The notes under the pieces are model-generated. The model did no database searches and was not told the origin of the DNA. It saw nothing but the letters and a program-made list of their open reading frames with translations. The position numbers were made by a program, and so were the translations under genes. This document shows positions 15,849 through 23,213 of a stretch of DNA of 29,783 nt, in pieces; the stretch's first letter is position 1; each line of letters starts with the position of its first letter. The stretch lies in the NCBI GenBank assembly GCA_934636305.1, contig CAKUAM010000017.1:1-29783 (forward strand), written 5' to 3'. Source of the DNA: an uncultured Oscillospiraceae bacterium (lineage in GTDB: Bacteria; Bacillota; Clostridia; Oscillospirales; Oscillospiraceae).

Positions 15849-16603
15849 AGCTGTGTACCCCCCATATGAAAGGCCTGTGCAAATTCGTCGGAGTTCAGAA
15901 CGTCCAGCGGTGTACCGCGGCGCAGAATTTTGCCCTGCAGCAGAACAACCTGATCGCAGTATTGCTCCAGCATGGAAAAATCATGCGTTGTCATGAGAAT
16001 CGACAGGTCAAATTTTTTGCGGATTTCGTCAAGCATGTCCATAAGCAGGCTCATGCCCTCCACATCCACACCGGACAGCGGCTCGTCCAGAATCAGAATA
16101 TTCGGCATCGGCTCCAGCGCCAGCGCCAGCAGCACACGCTGCAGCTCACCGCCGGAGAGCGCGCCGATCCGCTTGTCGATGAGCGGCTCGCCGTGGACAT
16201 TGGATAGGCAGGCCAGCACCTTTTCCCGCATGGCCCTTGTCGGACGCAGAAAGGCCGGACGTCTGAAAATACAGCAGGTAAACAGATCCATGACGCTGAT
16301 GGGGTCGCCGCGGTCAAAGGCGGGACTCTGCGGTACATAGCCAATGCGCAGCCTGGCCTGTTGGCCATCGGCAGCATGGAAGGTAATTTTGCCGGTATAT
16401 TCCCGCTGGCCGAGAATGGCGCGGATGAGCGTGGATTTTCCGGCGCCATTCGGCCCGATGAGTGCGACCATCTGGCCGCAGTGCATATGCAGATTGATGT
16501 TGTCCAGAATGGTGTCGCCGCCAATGTGGACGGACAGGTTCTCAATTTTCAGACAGCAGGCATGCTCACAATCGCCGCTGTGCGGGTGCGTATGTGCGAT
16601 CAT
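15845..16603 (-). CDS. znuC: Metal (Zn/Mn) ABC transporter ATP-binding protein with His/Cys-rich N-terminus
   Basis: This 252-residue ATPase drives the ZnuB-type permease. Walker A is GPNGAGKST (50-58), the signature LSGGELQRVLLALAL, Walker B LILDEPLSGVD and the switch His is in MTTHDFSML. The Pro-Ala-Phe around the Q-loop (YVPQSPAFDRGDP) is typical of this family. The first 17 residues, MIAHTHPHSGDCEHACC, contain four His and three Cys before the ABC fold begins. This looks like a metal-binding or metal-sensing tail. AAGGAGG is well placed before the ATG, so the tail is translated. The ATG overlaps the znuA stop and its stop overlaps znuB. Confidence 0.92.
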   Translation of the reverse strand: MIAHTHPHSGDCEHACCLKIENLSVHIGGDTILDNINLHMHCGQMVALIGPNGAGKSTLIRAILGQREYTGKITFHAADGQQARLRIGYVPQSPAFDRGDPISVMDLFTCCIFRRPAFLRPTRAMREKVLACLSNVHGEPLIDKRIGALSGGELQRVLLALALEPMPNILILDEPLSGVDVEGMSLLMDMLDEIRKKFDLSILMTTHDFSMLEQYCDQVVLLQGKILRRGTPLDVLNSDEFAQAFHMGGTQL

Positions 16604-17460
16604 CCGAGCGCCTCCTTGACGGTATCAATGTTTTTGCGGATGGCATCTGTATAGCCGGATACTTCCTCCCCCATGCCCATATCCAGCGTAAAAACGGCGG
16701 CTCCGGTTTGGGCAGAGACCGTGGCGGCAGTCAGGCTTTCTCCGTTGACTTCGTCAAAAACAGCCGGCAGCTGGTTTTCCTCCACAATATGAACGACGTC
16801 CTCAATCTCCCGGGCAGAGGGCTCACTGCCGTGTTCAATTTCCATCGCGGCGGCGATTTCCAGACCGAATGCATCAGCAAAATAGGAGAATCCGTCGTGG
16901 AACGTCACAAGCTTGCGGCAGGAGAGGGCGGCAAGCGCATCATCTCCATAGGCTTGCAGCTGGGTATAGGCCCCGGTTACGGCCTGCAGATTCTGCGCAA
17001 TCGTCTGCGCCTGCGCCGGGTAGAGAGATTGCAGACCGGCGGCAATATTCTGGCTCATCTGGATGCAGCGCATCGGATCGAGCCAGATGTGCGGGTCAGC
17101 ACCGTCCTCGCCGGGCAGCGTGTCGATGCCGTCGGAGGCTGTGATGGTGCGCGGCGCTGTGCGCAGTGCGTCGTCCATGAAATCTTCCAGCCCGAGACCA
17201 CTCAGAACGACAATGTCAGCTTGTCCGATTTTCTCCATCTGCGCAACAGTGAGCGTGTAGTCGTGCAGACAGGAGACACTCTCTGTGATGACGCGGCCGC
17301 AGGAAAGACCGGTGTTTTCCAGAAGCGCCAGGCAGATGGCATGAACCGGAGCGGTTGTCGCCAGAACATCAATATGGGCTGTTTGCTTTTTGGCGCAGCC
17401 GGACAGCGGCGCAGCAAGGAGCAGCAGAGCCAAAAGCCCGGCAAAAATTCGTTTTTTCAT
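16600..17460 (-). CDS. znuA: Metal (Zn/Mn) ABC transporter substrate-binding lipoprotein
   Basis: This 286-residue cluster A-I binding protein captures divalent metal outside the cell. The lipobox LSGC places the lipidated Cys at 22. Expected metal ligands are His66 (CLHDYTL), His124 (DPHIWLDP) and His188 (TFHDGFSY), with an acidic fourth ligand toward the C-terminus (VFDEVNG, 235-240, or Asp260). The long His-rich loop of Gram-negative ZnuA is absent. An AAAGGA site lies 13 nt before the ATG. Upstream on the minus strand a perfect TATAAT occurs at 17502-17497, with a poor -35, and a small dyad TCGT-TAT-ACGA (17461-17471) lies just before the start codon. The dyad is faintly like a Zur half-site pair, but this is weak. 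Confidence 0.9.
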   Translation of the reverse strand: MKKRIFAGLLALLLLAAPLSGCAKKQTAHIDVLATTAPVHAICLALLENTGLSCGRVITESVSCLHDYTLTVAQMEKIGQADIVVLSGLGLEDFMDDALRTAPRTITASDGIDTLPGEDGADPHIWLDPMRCIQMSQNIAAGLQSLYPAQAQTIAQNLQAVTGAYTQLQAYGDDALAALSCRKLVTFHDGFSYFADAFGLEIAAAMEIEHGSEPSAREIEDVVHIVEENQLPAVFDEVNGESLTAATVSAQTGAAVFTLDMGMGEEVSGYTDAIRKNIDTVKEALG

Positions 17461-17529
17461 TCGTTATACGATATCCTTTCGCGTGTCTTTGTCTCTATTA
17501 TAGCGAATCTGTCAAGAGGGAAATCCTGT

Positions 17530-17554
17530 CCCCGGCTGCTGTCTGCAGCCGGGG
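17530..17554 (-). terminator. Hairpin after the amidase gene
   Basis: A perfect 10-bp stem (17530-17539 with 17545-17554) and a 5-nt loop lie 22 nt beyond the amidase stop. The following minus-strand DNA (ACAGGATTTCCCTCTT) is only moderately T-rich, so this is a probable but imperfect terminator separating the amidase from znuA. Confidence 0.5.
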
Positions 17555-17575
17555 AAGAAGGGGGCCGGGCGGGCG

Positions 17576-18331
17576 TCAGGTGGCGGGAGAAACGGCCAGC
17601 TGAATATAGCGTACGGCAGCGTAGCCATACAGCTCGCCTGCGCGGATGGTGTACCAGTCGTTAAAATCGCCAAGCACCGTAACCGGTGTGCCGTTTGGCA
17701 GCTGCGCCAGAATCTCGGCATCGGGCTCCGGATAGGACCGCAGATTGAGCGGGCCTCCATTTGTGGAGACGGTGGCCTCAAACTCTGTGCCCGGGGTCAG
17801 AAATGGGAGGCCAAAATATTCCGTCACGCCGAGACTCAACGCGCGCGCCACGGCGTCAAGATTGCCGGTGAGCCAGTTGGCATCCTCCTGATTATCGTGA
17901 TATCCGAGCTCCGCGAGGACGGCTGGAGCCCGGGTGCGCCGCAGCTCACCAATGACAGTTGAGGGTCTGGCTTGCACCCGGTCCGGATCCGGGTAGACGG
18001 ACCTGAGATTATCGGCGAGGATGTTTGCCATGCGGAGCCCATCCTCGCTTGCGGGGAAGTAATAGACGTCAATGCCGCGCAGCCGGCCAGAAAGGGATTC
18101 CGGCGCGGCGTTGGAGTGCAGCGCCAGATGAAAATCCTGCCGTGACGCGTTGGAATCGCGGATGGACTGCGCTGCGCTGCCATCGGGATTGTTGCGTGTG
18201 ACGGTGATGCCGCTGGCATGCAGATAGGGCTCCATGCGGTCGGCAAGCACGTTCATCCAGTAGCGCTCGTTGCCGGTTGTGATGTAGGGATTAAAATCCT
18301 GTGTGGACGGACTGAGAAATAAAAATGGCAT
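17576..18331 (-). CDS. N-acetylmuramoyl-L-alanine amidase-like protein with C-terminal SH3 domain
   Basis: The 251-residue product combines an Amidase_3-like domain (1-175) with a bacterial SH3 domain (about 185-247; LNLRSYPEPDAEILAQLPNG then WYTIRAGELYGYA). Amidases of this type cut the bond between muramic acid and the stem peptide. Conserved elements are LHSNA (71-75; His72) and LAELGYHDN (139-147; Glu141). Instead of the usual zinc-binding DPGHGG near the N-terminus there is LSPSTQDFNPY (6-16); Glu22 in GNERY might act as a ligand. No signal peptide is visible, so export would need lysis, holin-like or forespore-related routes. I recall similar signal-less proteins in other clostridia, but the role here is unknown. 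A purine-rich site precedes the ATG. Confidence 0.78.
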   Translation of the reverse strand: MPFLFLSPSTQDFNPYITTGNERYWMNVLADRMEPYLHASGITVTRNNPDGSAAQSIRDSNASRQDFHLALHSNAAPESLSGRLRGIDVYYFPASEDGLRMANILADNLRSVYPDPDRVQARPSTVIGELRRTRAPAVLAELGYHDNQEDANWLTGNLDAVARALSLGVTEYFGLPFLTPGTEFEATVSTNGGPLNLRSYPEPDAEILAQLPNGTPVTVLGDFNDWYTIRAGELYGYAAVRYIQLAVSPAT

Positions 18332-18389
18332 ATTTTTGCCCCTGCCTTCCTGATTTGCTTGGATATTCTATGCAAATGGCGTTTTATTG

Positions 18390-18418
18390 TTTACAGCATG
18401 CCAAGTTTGTGATACCAT
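18390..18418 (+). promoter_or_regulatory. Candidate promoter for the exonuclease gene
   Basis: TTTACA (18390-18395), a 17-nt spacer and TACCAT (18413-18418) lie 29 nt before the start codon in the 116-nt divergent gap. No clear minus-strand promoter for the amidase was found there. Confidence 0.5.
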
Positions 18419-18447
18419 AACAGGCGGAACTAAAGGAGCTTGACGCT

Positions 18448-19431
18448 ATGCAATATATTATTCTGGATATGGAATGGAACCAGCCGTGGCCCGGCTCACA
18501 CAGCGCGAAGAAGCTGCCGTTGCCGCTGCGTGGGGAGATTGTACAGATCGGCGCTGTGCGGATGGATGCACAACAGAATCTCCTCGATGAGTTCCAGATT
18601 CTGATCCGGCCAAAGTATTTTAAGAAAATGAATCATAAGGTTGCCTCGCTGACCGGAATCCGCGACAGTGTTCTGCGTGAGAGCGGTGTGCCGTTTCCGG
18701 AGGCTGCGGCGCAGTTTGCGGCATGGTGCGGGGAGGATTGCATCTTCCTGACCTGGGGCTTTGATGATATTTCCATTCTGCGGGAAAATCTGGCGGTGTT
18801 TGGTCTGGAGAGCGGATGGCTGAGCCGGTGGTACAACGCGCAGATGATTTTTAACGCGCAGACCGATGGTTCCGGCGCGCAGAAGGCACTGTCGACGGCC
18901 ATGCAGATGATGCAGATTGAGCCGACGCGCGCAGCGCATAATGCGCTGGGTGACGCGTACCATACGGCGCTTGTCTGCCAGAGGCTGCGCCTTGGCGAGG
19001 GGATTGCCGCCTATGAGGCAGCGGTGCAGGCGCATGAAAACGGCTTTCACGGGGCAGAGCTGCCCGGCTGTGTGCAGCGCGCTGTCTTTCATGGTTATGC
19101 GGACAAGACGCAGGCGCTTGGCGCGATGAGCACAAAGGAAAATGCCTGCCCGGTCTGCGGCGGGCAGATGTCTGCCGGGAAATGGTACGCGCAGCAGGGC
19201 AGACGCTTTCTCTGCAGGGCGCACTGTGAGACGGACGGTGTTTTTTACGTCCGGGTCCGGCTTGTGCAGGAGGACGATGGCGTGCGTGCCAGCCGCCTGG
19301 TCTATGAGCCGACAGAGCAGGTGCAGAAAAGCTATGAGGTGCTGAGTCAGAAGCCGCGGCCGCGGCGTTCGCGGCGCAGAAGATCCGCACGGGTAAAACA
19401 GAAGCCGGTGCAGACAGAACCGGAAACATAA
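18448..19431 (+). CDS. DEDDh 3'-5' exonuclease with C-terminal zinc ribbon and basic tail
   Basis: This 327-residue protein has an RNase T/DnaQ-like exonuclease domain at 1-185: Exo I LDMEWN (Asp7, Glu9), Exo II WGFDDISIL (Asp106) and Exo III AHNALGDAYHTA (His164, Asp169), which gives the DEDDh set. It resembles the KapD/Eri1-like exonucleases that trim RNA or single-stranded DNA. After a linker, Cys234, Cys237, Cys256 and Cys260 (CPVC and CRAHC) form a probable zinc ribbon, and the end is a strongly basic RPRRSRRRRSARVK tail. These additions suggest nucleic acid binding. AAGGAG lies 9 nt before the ATG. It is a single-gene unit between a divergent amidase and a shared terminator. Confidence 0.82.
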   Translation: MQYIILDMEWNQPWPGSHSAKKLPLPLRGEIVQIGAVRMDAQQNLLDEFQILIRPKYFKKMNHKVASLTGIRDSVLRESGVPFPEAAAQFAAWCGEDCIFLTWGFDDISILRENLAVFGLESGWLSRWYNAQMIFNAQTDGSGAQKALSTAMQMMQIEPTRAAHNALGDAYHTALVCQRLRLGEGIAAYEAAVQAHENGFHGAELPGCVQRAVFHGYADKTQALGAMSTKENACPVCGGQMSAGKWYAQQGRRFLCRAHCETDGVFYVRVRLVQEDDGVRASRLVYEPTEQVQKSYEVLSQKPRPRRSRRRRSARVKQKPVQTEPET

Positions 19432-19446
19432 AAACATAATAAGAAG

Positions 19447-19480
19447 CAGGCGCTGCCCACTTTATGGGCAGCGCCTGTTT
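19447..19480. terminator. Bidirectional terminator between exonuclease and DUF4349 genes
   Basis: A perfect 12-bp stem (19447-19458 with 19466-19477) and a 7-nt loop sit between two convergent genes. Plus-strand RNA ends in a short TTT; minus-strand RNA ends in a longer T-rich stretch beyond CTTCTTATTATG. It can serve both genes. Confidence 0.78.
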
Positions 19481-19495
19481 GCGTGATAATGGGAG

Positions 19496-20530
19496 TTACG
19501 GCTGGGGATCTGTGGGCTGCTGTGGCTGCTGTGGCTGCTCCGCCTTTCTGGCTTTGCGCTTTTTCTGACCCTTCCGGATCAGGACAATGACCACGATGAC
19601 GATCACTGCCAGAATCACGAGCGCCGGCAGCGCCGAGGCAAGACCCAGGATAATATCCTGCAGGCCGCGGGTGAAGCCATGCCAGCCATCAGACAGGGAG
19701 TCGGACAGCTTTTCGCCGAAGGTGCGCCGGACAGAAACCGTCGGAGTGTAAATTTCAACCTCACGCAGGTCAAGATCCACGGTTGAATACTTGATCTGCA
19801 TGTCATAGTTGCGCAGGCTGCGCTCAATGGACTCAATTTCATAGCGCACGTCAGAAAGCCGCTGCTCCAGAGCAATGAGCGTTTCTACGTCCTCACTCTT
19901 TGCCAGCATGTCGAGAAGCCGCTCCTGCTGCGTGTTGAGAGAGGAAAGCCGCGCTTCATAATCTGTGTAAGCCGACGTGACGTTCTGTGCGTCGCGGCTG
20001 GTGGAGATGACATTGCCGAAGCCCTCTGTCTCGTGAAGGAAGGCTTCAAACTGTTCGCACGGGATGCGCACGGTATAATAGGCCCAGCGGTTGACAATGG
20101 AGGTCGAGCCGTCGGAGTTATACCGGGTGTCGCCGGTCACATTGGAGTTTTCTACAAAGCCGCCGATGGACTGAACCTGCTTTTCAAGAGCTGCAATGGC
20201 CTTGTCAAATTCGGTTGTCTCGATGGAGACGGAGGCGGTGTAGATGATTTTGGCGGTGTAGTCGGCAACGGAGTCATCGGGCTCAGGCGTTTCGGAGGCT
20301 TGCGCATTGGTCTCGGTTGTGGCGACCGTGTCGTAGGCAGATTCCTCCGATTCGGCAGGCGCCTCCATGGGCGTTTCCGGGGCGGAGGCATTCGCGGCTG
20401 AACTGTAGTAGCCGCTGTCCATAGATGCGGTATCGGCTGACACGGACTTGGTGCTTGCCGCGCAGCCGGCAAGCGCACTCAGGATAAGAAGCAGTGTGAG
20501 CAGCAGGGCAAGAAGCTTTTTGTTTTTCAT
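19496..20530 (-). CDS. DUF4349 domain lipoprotein
   Basis: The 344-residue product starts at the ATG at 20530, chosen because AAAGGGGA is well placed and the lipoprotein signal peptide (MKNKKLLALLLTLLLILSAL then AGC, lipid Cys23) begins there; the in-frame ATG 30 nt upstream lacks both. After a low-complexity Ser/Thr/Glu-rich segment comes a DUF4349 domain: IIYTASVSIETTEFDKAIAA, then LEKQVQSIGGFVENSNVTGD, and a coiled coil (SSLNTQQERLLDML to RLSDVRYEIESIERSL). Near the end is a membrane segment (LPALVILAVIVIVVIVLI) and a short Pro-Gln tail. The function is unknown; DUF4349 proteins are membrane-anchored and some are described as sensors or anti-sigma partners. Having both a lipid anchor and a C-terminal membrane span would put the domain outside with two anchors. 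Confidence 0.85.
   Translation of the reverse strand: MKNKKLLALLLTLLLILSALAGCAASTKSVSADTASMDSGYYSSAANASAPETPMEAPAESEESAYDTVATTETNAQASETPEPDDSVADYTAKIIYTASVSIETTEFDKAIAALEKQVQSIGGFVENSNVTGDTRYNSDGSTSIVNRWAYYTVRIPCEQFEAFLHETEGFGNVISTSRDAQNVTSAYTDYEARLSSLNTQQERLLDMLAKSEDVETLIALEQRLSDVRYEIESIERSLRNYDMQIKYSTVDLDLREVEIYTPTVSVRRTFGEKLSDSLSDGWHGFTRGLQDIILGLASALPALVILAVIVIVVIVLIRKGQKKRKARKAEQPQQPQQPTDPQP
19511..19538. repeat. Short tandem repeat coding the Pro-Gln tail
   Basis: Near-identical 9-10-nt units TGTGGGCTGC, TGTGGCTGC, TGTGGCTGC run in tandem and encode the PQQPQQP part of the DUF4349 protein C-terminus on the minus strand. The unit number may vary between strains. Confidence 0.6.
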
Positions 20531-20610
20531 GGTGAGTTCCCCTTTCTTTTGTGTGGTCATGGATAAAGACGGATTTTGTACGGGTTGGTTGCGTACAGGG
20601 AAGGGAAATT

Positions 20611-21219
20611 CTAAAAAACTTCGTCAGCGGTGCATTCGCTGACCGACAGCTCATACGCGGTGCGCGTTTCGGTCTGGCCGTCGATGGTTTTGAGATAGGT
20701 TCGGCTCTGCAGACGGCCGGCCAGTGTCAGATGCGTTCCGGTTGGATATTCCGCGGCGGCCAGTGCGGTCTGTCCCCAGAGAATGCAGGGAATATAATCC
20801 GAGCGCCGGTACAGACGCGGGACGGCCAGACAAAGGTCCGTGATCTGCCGCCCGAGCGGCGTCTGGCGGTAAACAGGCGGCTTGCAGACCGTGCCGCTGA
20901 GCAAAACGCTGTTCTGGGCCGGATCCTGCGTGGTGGTGATGCTGAGCGCATAGACGCAGAGAATCAGCCGTCTGCCGACAGGCGCGCGGTTGTTGAATGA
21001 GCGCAGCTGACCGACAACGGTAAAGCGTTCGCCCTGAAACAGATCTGCCTGCGCAAGAACGTCCTCTGCAGCCAGCACCGGCAGCAGATCCTCTGCGCCG
21101 GACAGACGCTCGACCAGAAGCAGGAAGCGGAAAAAGCGACGTTCATGGTTCTGATGGGAATATTCCGGCAGCGAAGCCAGCTGCCCGGTGAGTACGACCT
21201 GATTTGCAGTGTTTTCCAT
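20611..21219 (-). CDS. SSB-like protein with two tandem OB folds
   Basis: The 202-residue product seems to contain two single-stranded-DNA-binding (SSB) type OB folds. The second (about 103-200) is clear: NSVLLSGTVCKPPVYRQTP, LAVPRLYRRSDYIPCILWGQ, GTHLTLAGRLQSRTYLK and TAYELSVSE follow the SSB pattern. The first (1-97) repeats the same order in weaker form: NQVVLTGQLASLPEYSH, FRFLLLVERLSGAEDLLPVL, GERFTVVGQLRSFNNRAP. There is no acidic SSB C-terminal tail, so it is probably not the housekeeping SSB. A role in replication restart, competence or phage-like recombination is possible. GAGGTGG stands before the ATG but lies in a hairpin (21220-21268). It follows ygiQ by 59 nt. Confidence 0.75.
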   Translation of the reverse strand: MENTANQVVLTGQLASLPEYSHQNHERRFFRFLLLVERLSGAEDLLPVLAAEDVLAQADLFQGERFTVVGQLRSFNNRAPVGRRLILCVYALSITTTQDPAQNSVLLSGTVCKPPVYRQTPLGRQITDLCLAVPRLYRRSDYIPCILWGQTALAAAEYPTGTHLTLAGRLQSRTYLKTIDGQTETRTAYELSVSECTADEVF

Positions 21220-21268
21220 GGTTCCACCTCATCTTTTCTTCGTATGGAAAACTATATGAGGGGGAACC
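21220..21268 (-). promoter_or_regulatory. Hairpin covering the ribosome binding site of the SSB-like gene
   Basis: Arms 21220-21232 and 21256-21268 pair over 13 positions with one mismatch, and an inner TTTTC/GAAAA helix lengthens the stem. On the minus-strand RNA the 3' arm contains the GAGGUGG site directly before the start codon, so folding would block ribosome entry. No T-run follows, which argues against simple termination after ygiQ. Confidence 0.6.
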
Positions 21269-21278
21269 GGGAGATAGA

Positions 21279-23165
21279 CTAGCGGCGGGCGGGGCGCTTT
21301 TTGCCCGGCTTTGGCGGCAGATGCTTTGCCTCCGGCTGCGCGGCGGTCGAACCGGCCTTTTTCTCCTTTGGCGGATAGGGCCGGATGAGGCAACTGGGTG
21401 TGAAGCCAATGAGGTCCGTCCGGCCAGCTTTCTGCAGCGCCTCCCGGACGAGAAAATAATTCTGCGGGCGGCGGTACTGCATGAGCGCGCGCTGCATGGC
21501 CTTTTCGTGCGGATTTTTCGGGACATAGACCGGCTCCATGGTGCGGGGGTCGAGCCCGGTATAGTACATAACGGTCGAGAGCGTGGAAGGCGTGGGGTAA
21601 AAATCCTGCACTTGCTCCGGCTCATGATTGATATCGCGGAGATATTCAGCCAGCTTCACGGCCTCCTGCATCGTACAGCCGGGATGCGAGGACATCAGAT
21701 ACGGCACGACATACTGCTTCATGCCCTCCTGCTCATTGATTTTTTTATACTTGTCCACGAACTGCTGATAAACGCTGTGCGGAGGCTTGCCCATCAGGCG
21801 TAGCACCTGGTCAGAGATATGCTCCGGCGCAACCTTGAGCTGGCCGGAAATGTGGTAGCGTACAAGCTCCTTAAAAAAGGTGTCGGATGGGTCTGCCAGC
21901 AGATAGTCAAAGCGGATGCCGCTGCGGATAAAAACCTTTTTGACGTTCGGCAGTTTGCGCAGCTTACGAAGCAGCGAGAGATAATCCGAATGGTCAGCAA
22001 TCAGGTTTTTGCATGGCGAGGGAAACAGGCACTGCCTGCCTGGACAGGCGCCGCGCTGCAGCTGCTTTTTGCAGGCCGGCTGGCGGAAGTTTGCCGTCGG
22101 GCCGCCGACGTCGTGGATATAGCCCTTGAAATCCGGCGCATGCGTGATGGACTCGGCCTCCTTGAGAATCGAGTCGTGTGAGCGGGTCTGAATGATGCGG
22201 CCCTGATGGAACGTGAGCGCGCAGAAGCTGCAGGCACCGAAGCAGCCGCGGCAGGAGGTCAGGCTGAACTCAATTTCCCGGATTGCGGGAATGCCGCCCA
22301 GCTTTTGATAGGATGGATGATAGGTCCGGCAGTAGGGAAGATCGTAGACGTGATCCATTTCTTTCTGTGACAGCGGACGCTGCGGCGGGTTCTGGACAAC
22401 AAATTCCTGCTCGCCGTATGGCTCAATCAGGCGCTTGGCGCAGAAGGGATCCGTATTGCGGTACTGCACGGCAAAGCTCTCGGCGTAGACGCGGGAGTTT
22501 TTCTGCATGTCAGGAAAGGCGGGCAGCGTGATGGAGGGCACGGGGTCGTCCGGAGCCTTGCATTTATAGACGGTCCCGTCAATGTAGGTCAGATCGTGGA
22601 CGTCCATGCCGTCGTTGAGCGCGTTGGCAATCTCGACAATGGCGCGCTCACCCATGCCGTAAATCAGCAGATCCGCCTGCGCATCGAGCAGAATCGAGCG
22701 CTTGAGCTTGTCTGACCAGTAATCATAATGCGCCAGCCGGCGCAGGCTCGCCTCAATGCCGCCGATGATAATGGGGATCCGCCGGTGTGTACGGCGGATC
22801 AGGTTGCAATAGACAGTCACAGCGTAGTCCGGGCGCTTGCCCATAACGCCGCCCGGCGTATAGGCGTCCTGCTTCCGGTGGGCTTTGGAGACGGTATAGT
22901 GGTTGACCATCGAGTCCATATTGCCGCCCATGACGAGAAAGCCAAGGCGCGGCGTGCCCAGAATGTTGACGGAATCGGGATTTTTCCAGTCCGGCTGAGA
23001 AATGATGCCGACCTTGTAGCCTGCGTCCTCCAGTACGCGGGAAATGATTGCGTGGCCAAAGGAGGGGTGGTCGACATAGCCGTCACCGATGAGATAGACA
23101 AAATCACATTGTTCCCAGCCGCGCGCGTCCATGTCGGCGCGGGAAATGGGTAAAAATTCAGGCAT
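21279..23165 (-). CDS. ygiQ: YgiQ family radical SAM protein
   Basis: This 628-residue protein of the UPF0313/YgiQ family has an N-terminal B12-binding-like region (1-200), a radical SAM core with [20 protein letters not shown] around 304-323 (cluster cysteines 308, 312 and 315) and a C-terminal extension ending in a basic [10 protein letters not shown] tail. The reaction of the family is not established. The start at 23165 is chosen because AGGAGG lies 5 nt upstream; the ATG at 23183 lies upstream of this site and would add six residues. Diagnostic stretches include [17 protein letters not shown], then [12 protein letters not shown], and [17 protein letters not shown]. It lies in the minus-strand run starting with rimM, 48 nt after the methyltransferase. 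Confidence 0.93.
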   Translation of the reverse strand: MPEFLPISRADMDARGWEQCDFVYLIGDGYVDHPSFGHAIISRVLEDAGYKVGIISQPDWKNPDSVNILGTPRLGFLVMGGNMDSMVNHYTVSKAHRKQDAYTPGGVMGKRPDYAVTVYCNLIRRTHRRIPIIIGGIEASLRRLAHYDYWSDKLKRSILLDAQADLLIYGMGERAIVEIANALNDGMDVHDLTYIDGTVYKCKAPDDPVPSITLPAFPDMQKNSRVYAESFAVQYRNTDPFCAKRLIEPYGEQEFVVQNPPQRPLSQKEMDHVYDLPYCRTYHPSYQKLGGIPAIREIEFSLTSCRGCFGACSFCALTFHQGRIIQTRSHDSILKEAESITHAPDFKGYIHDVGGPTANFRQPACKKQLQRGACPGRQCLFPSPCKNLIADHSDYLSLLRKLRKLPNVKKVFIRSGIRFDYLLADPSDTFFKELVRYHISGQLKVAPEHISDQVLRLMGKPPHSVYQQFVDKYKKINEQEGMKQYVVPYLMSSHPGCTMQEAVKLAEYLRDINHEPEQVQDFYPTPSTLSTVMYYTGLDPRTMEPVYVPKNPHEKAMQRALMQYRRPQNYFLVREALQKAGRTDLIGFTPSCLIRPYPPKEKKAGSTAAQPEAKHLPPKPGKKRPARR

Positions 23166-23213
23166 AGAAGCCTCCTGATGCATCGTAAAGTCCGCACATC
23201 CGGCGGGAGGAAA

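Noticed and set aside
17461-17471. TCGT-TAT-ACGA dyad before znuA as a Zur operator
   Set aside because: Only four paired bases per side and poor agreement with the longer Firmicutes Zur box; kept as a remark only.
17497-17515. TTGACA just upstream of TATAAT before znuA (minus strand) as a full promoter
   Set aside because: Only 7 nt separate the two boxes, far below the 16-18 needed; the -10 may be real but the -35 pairing is not.
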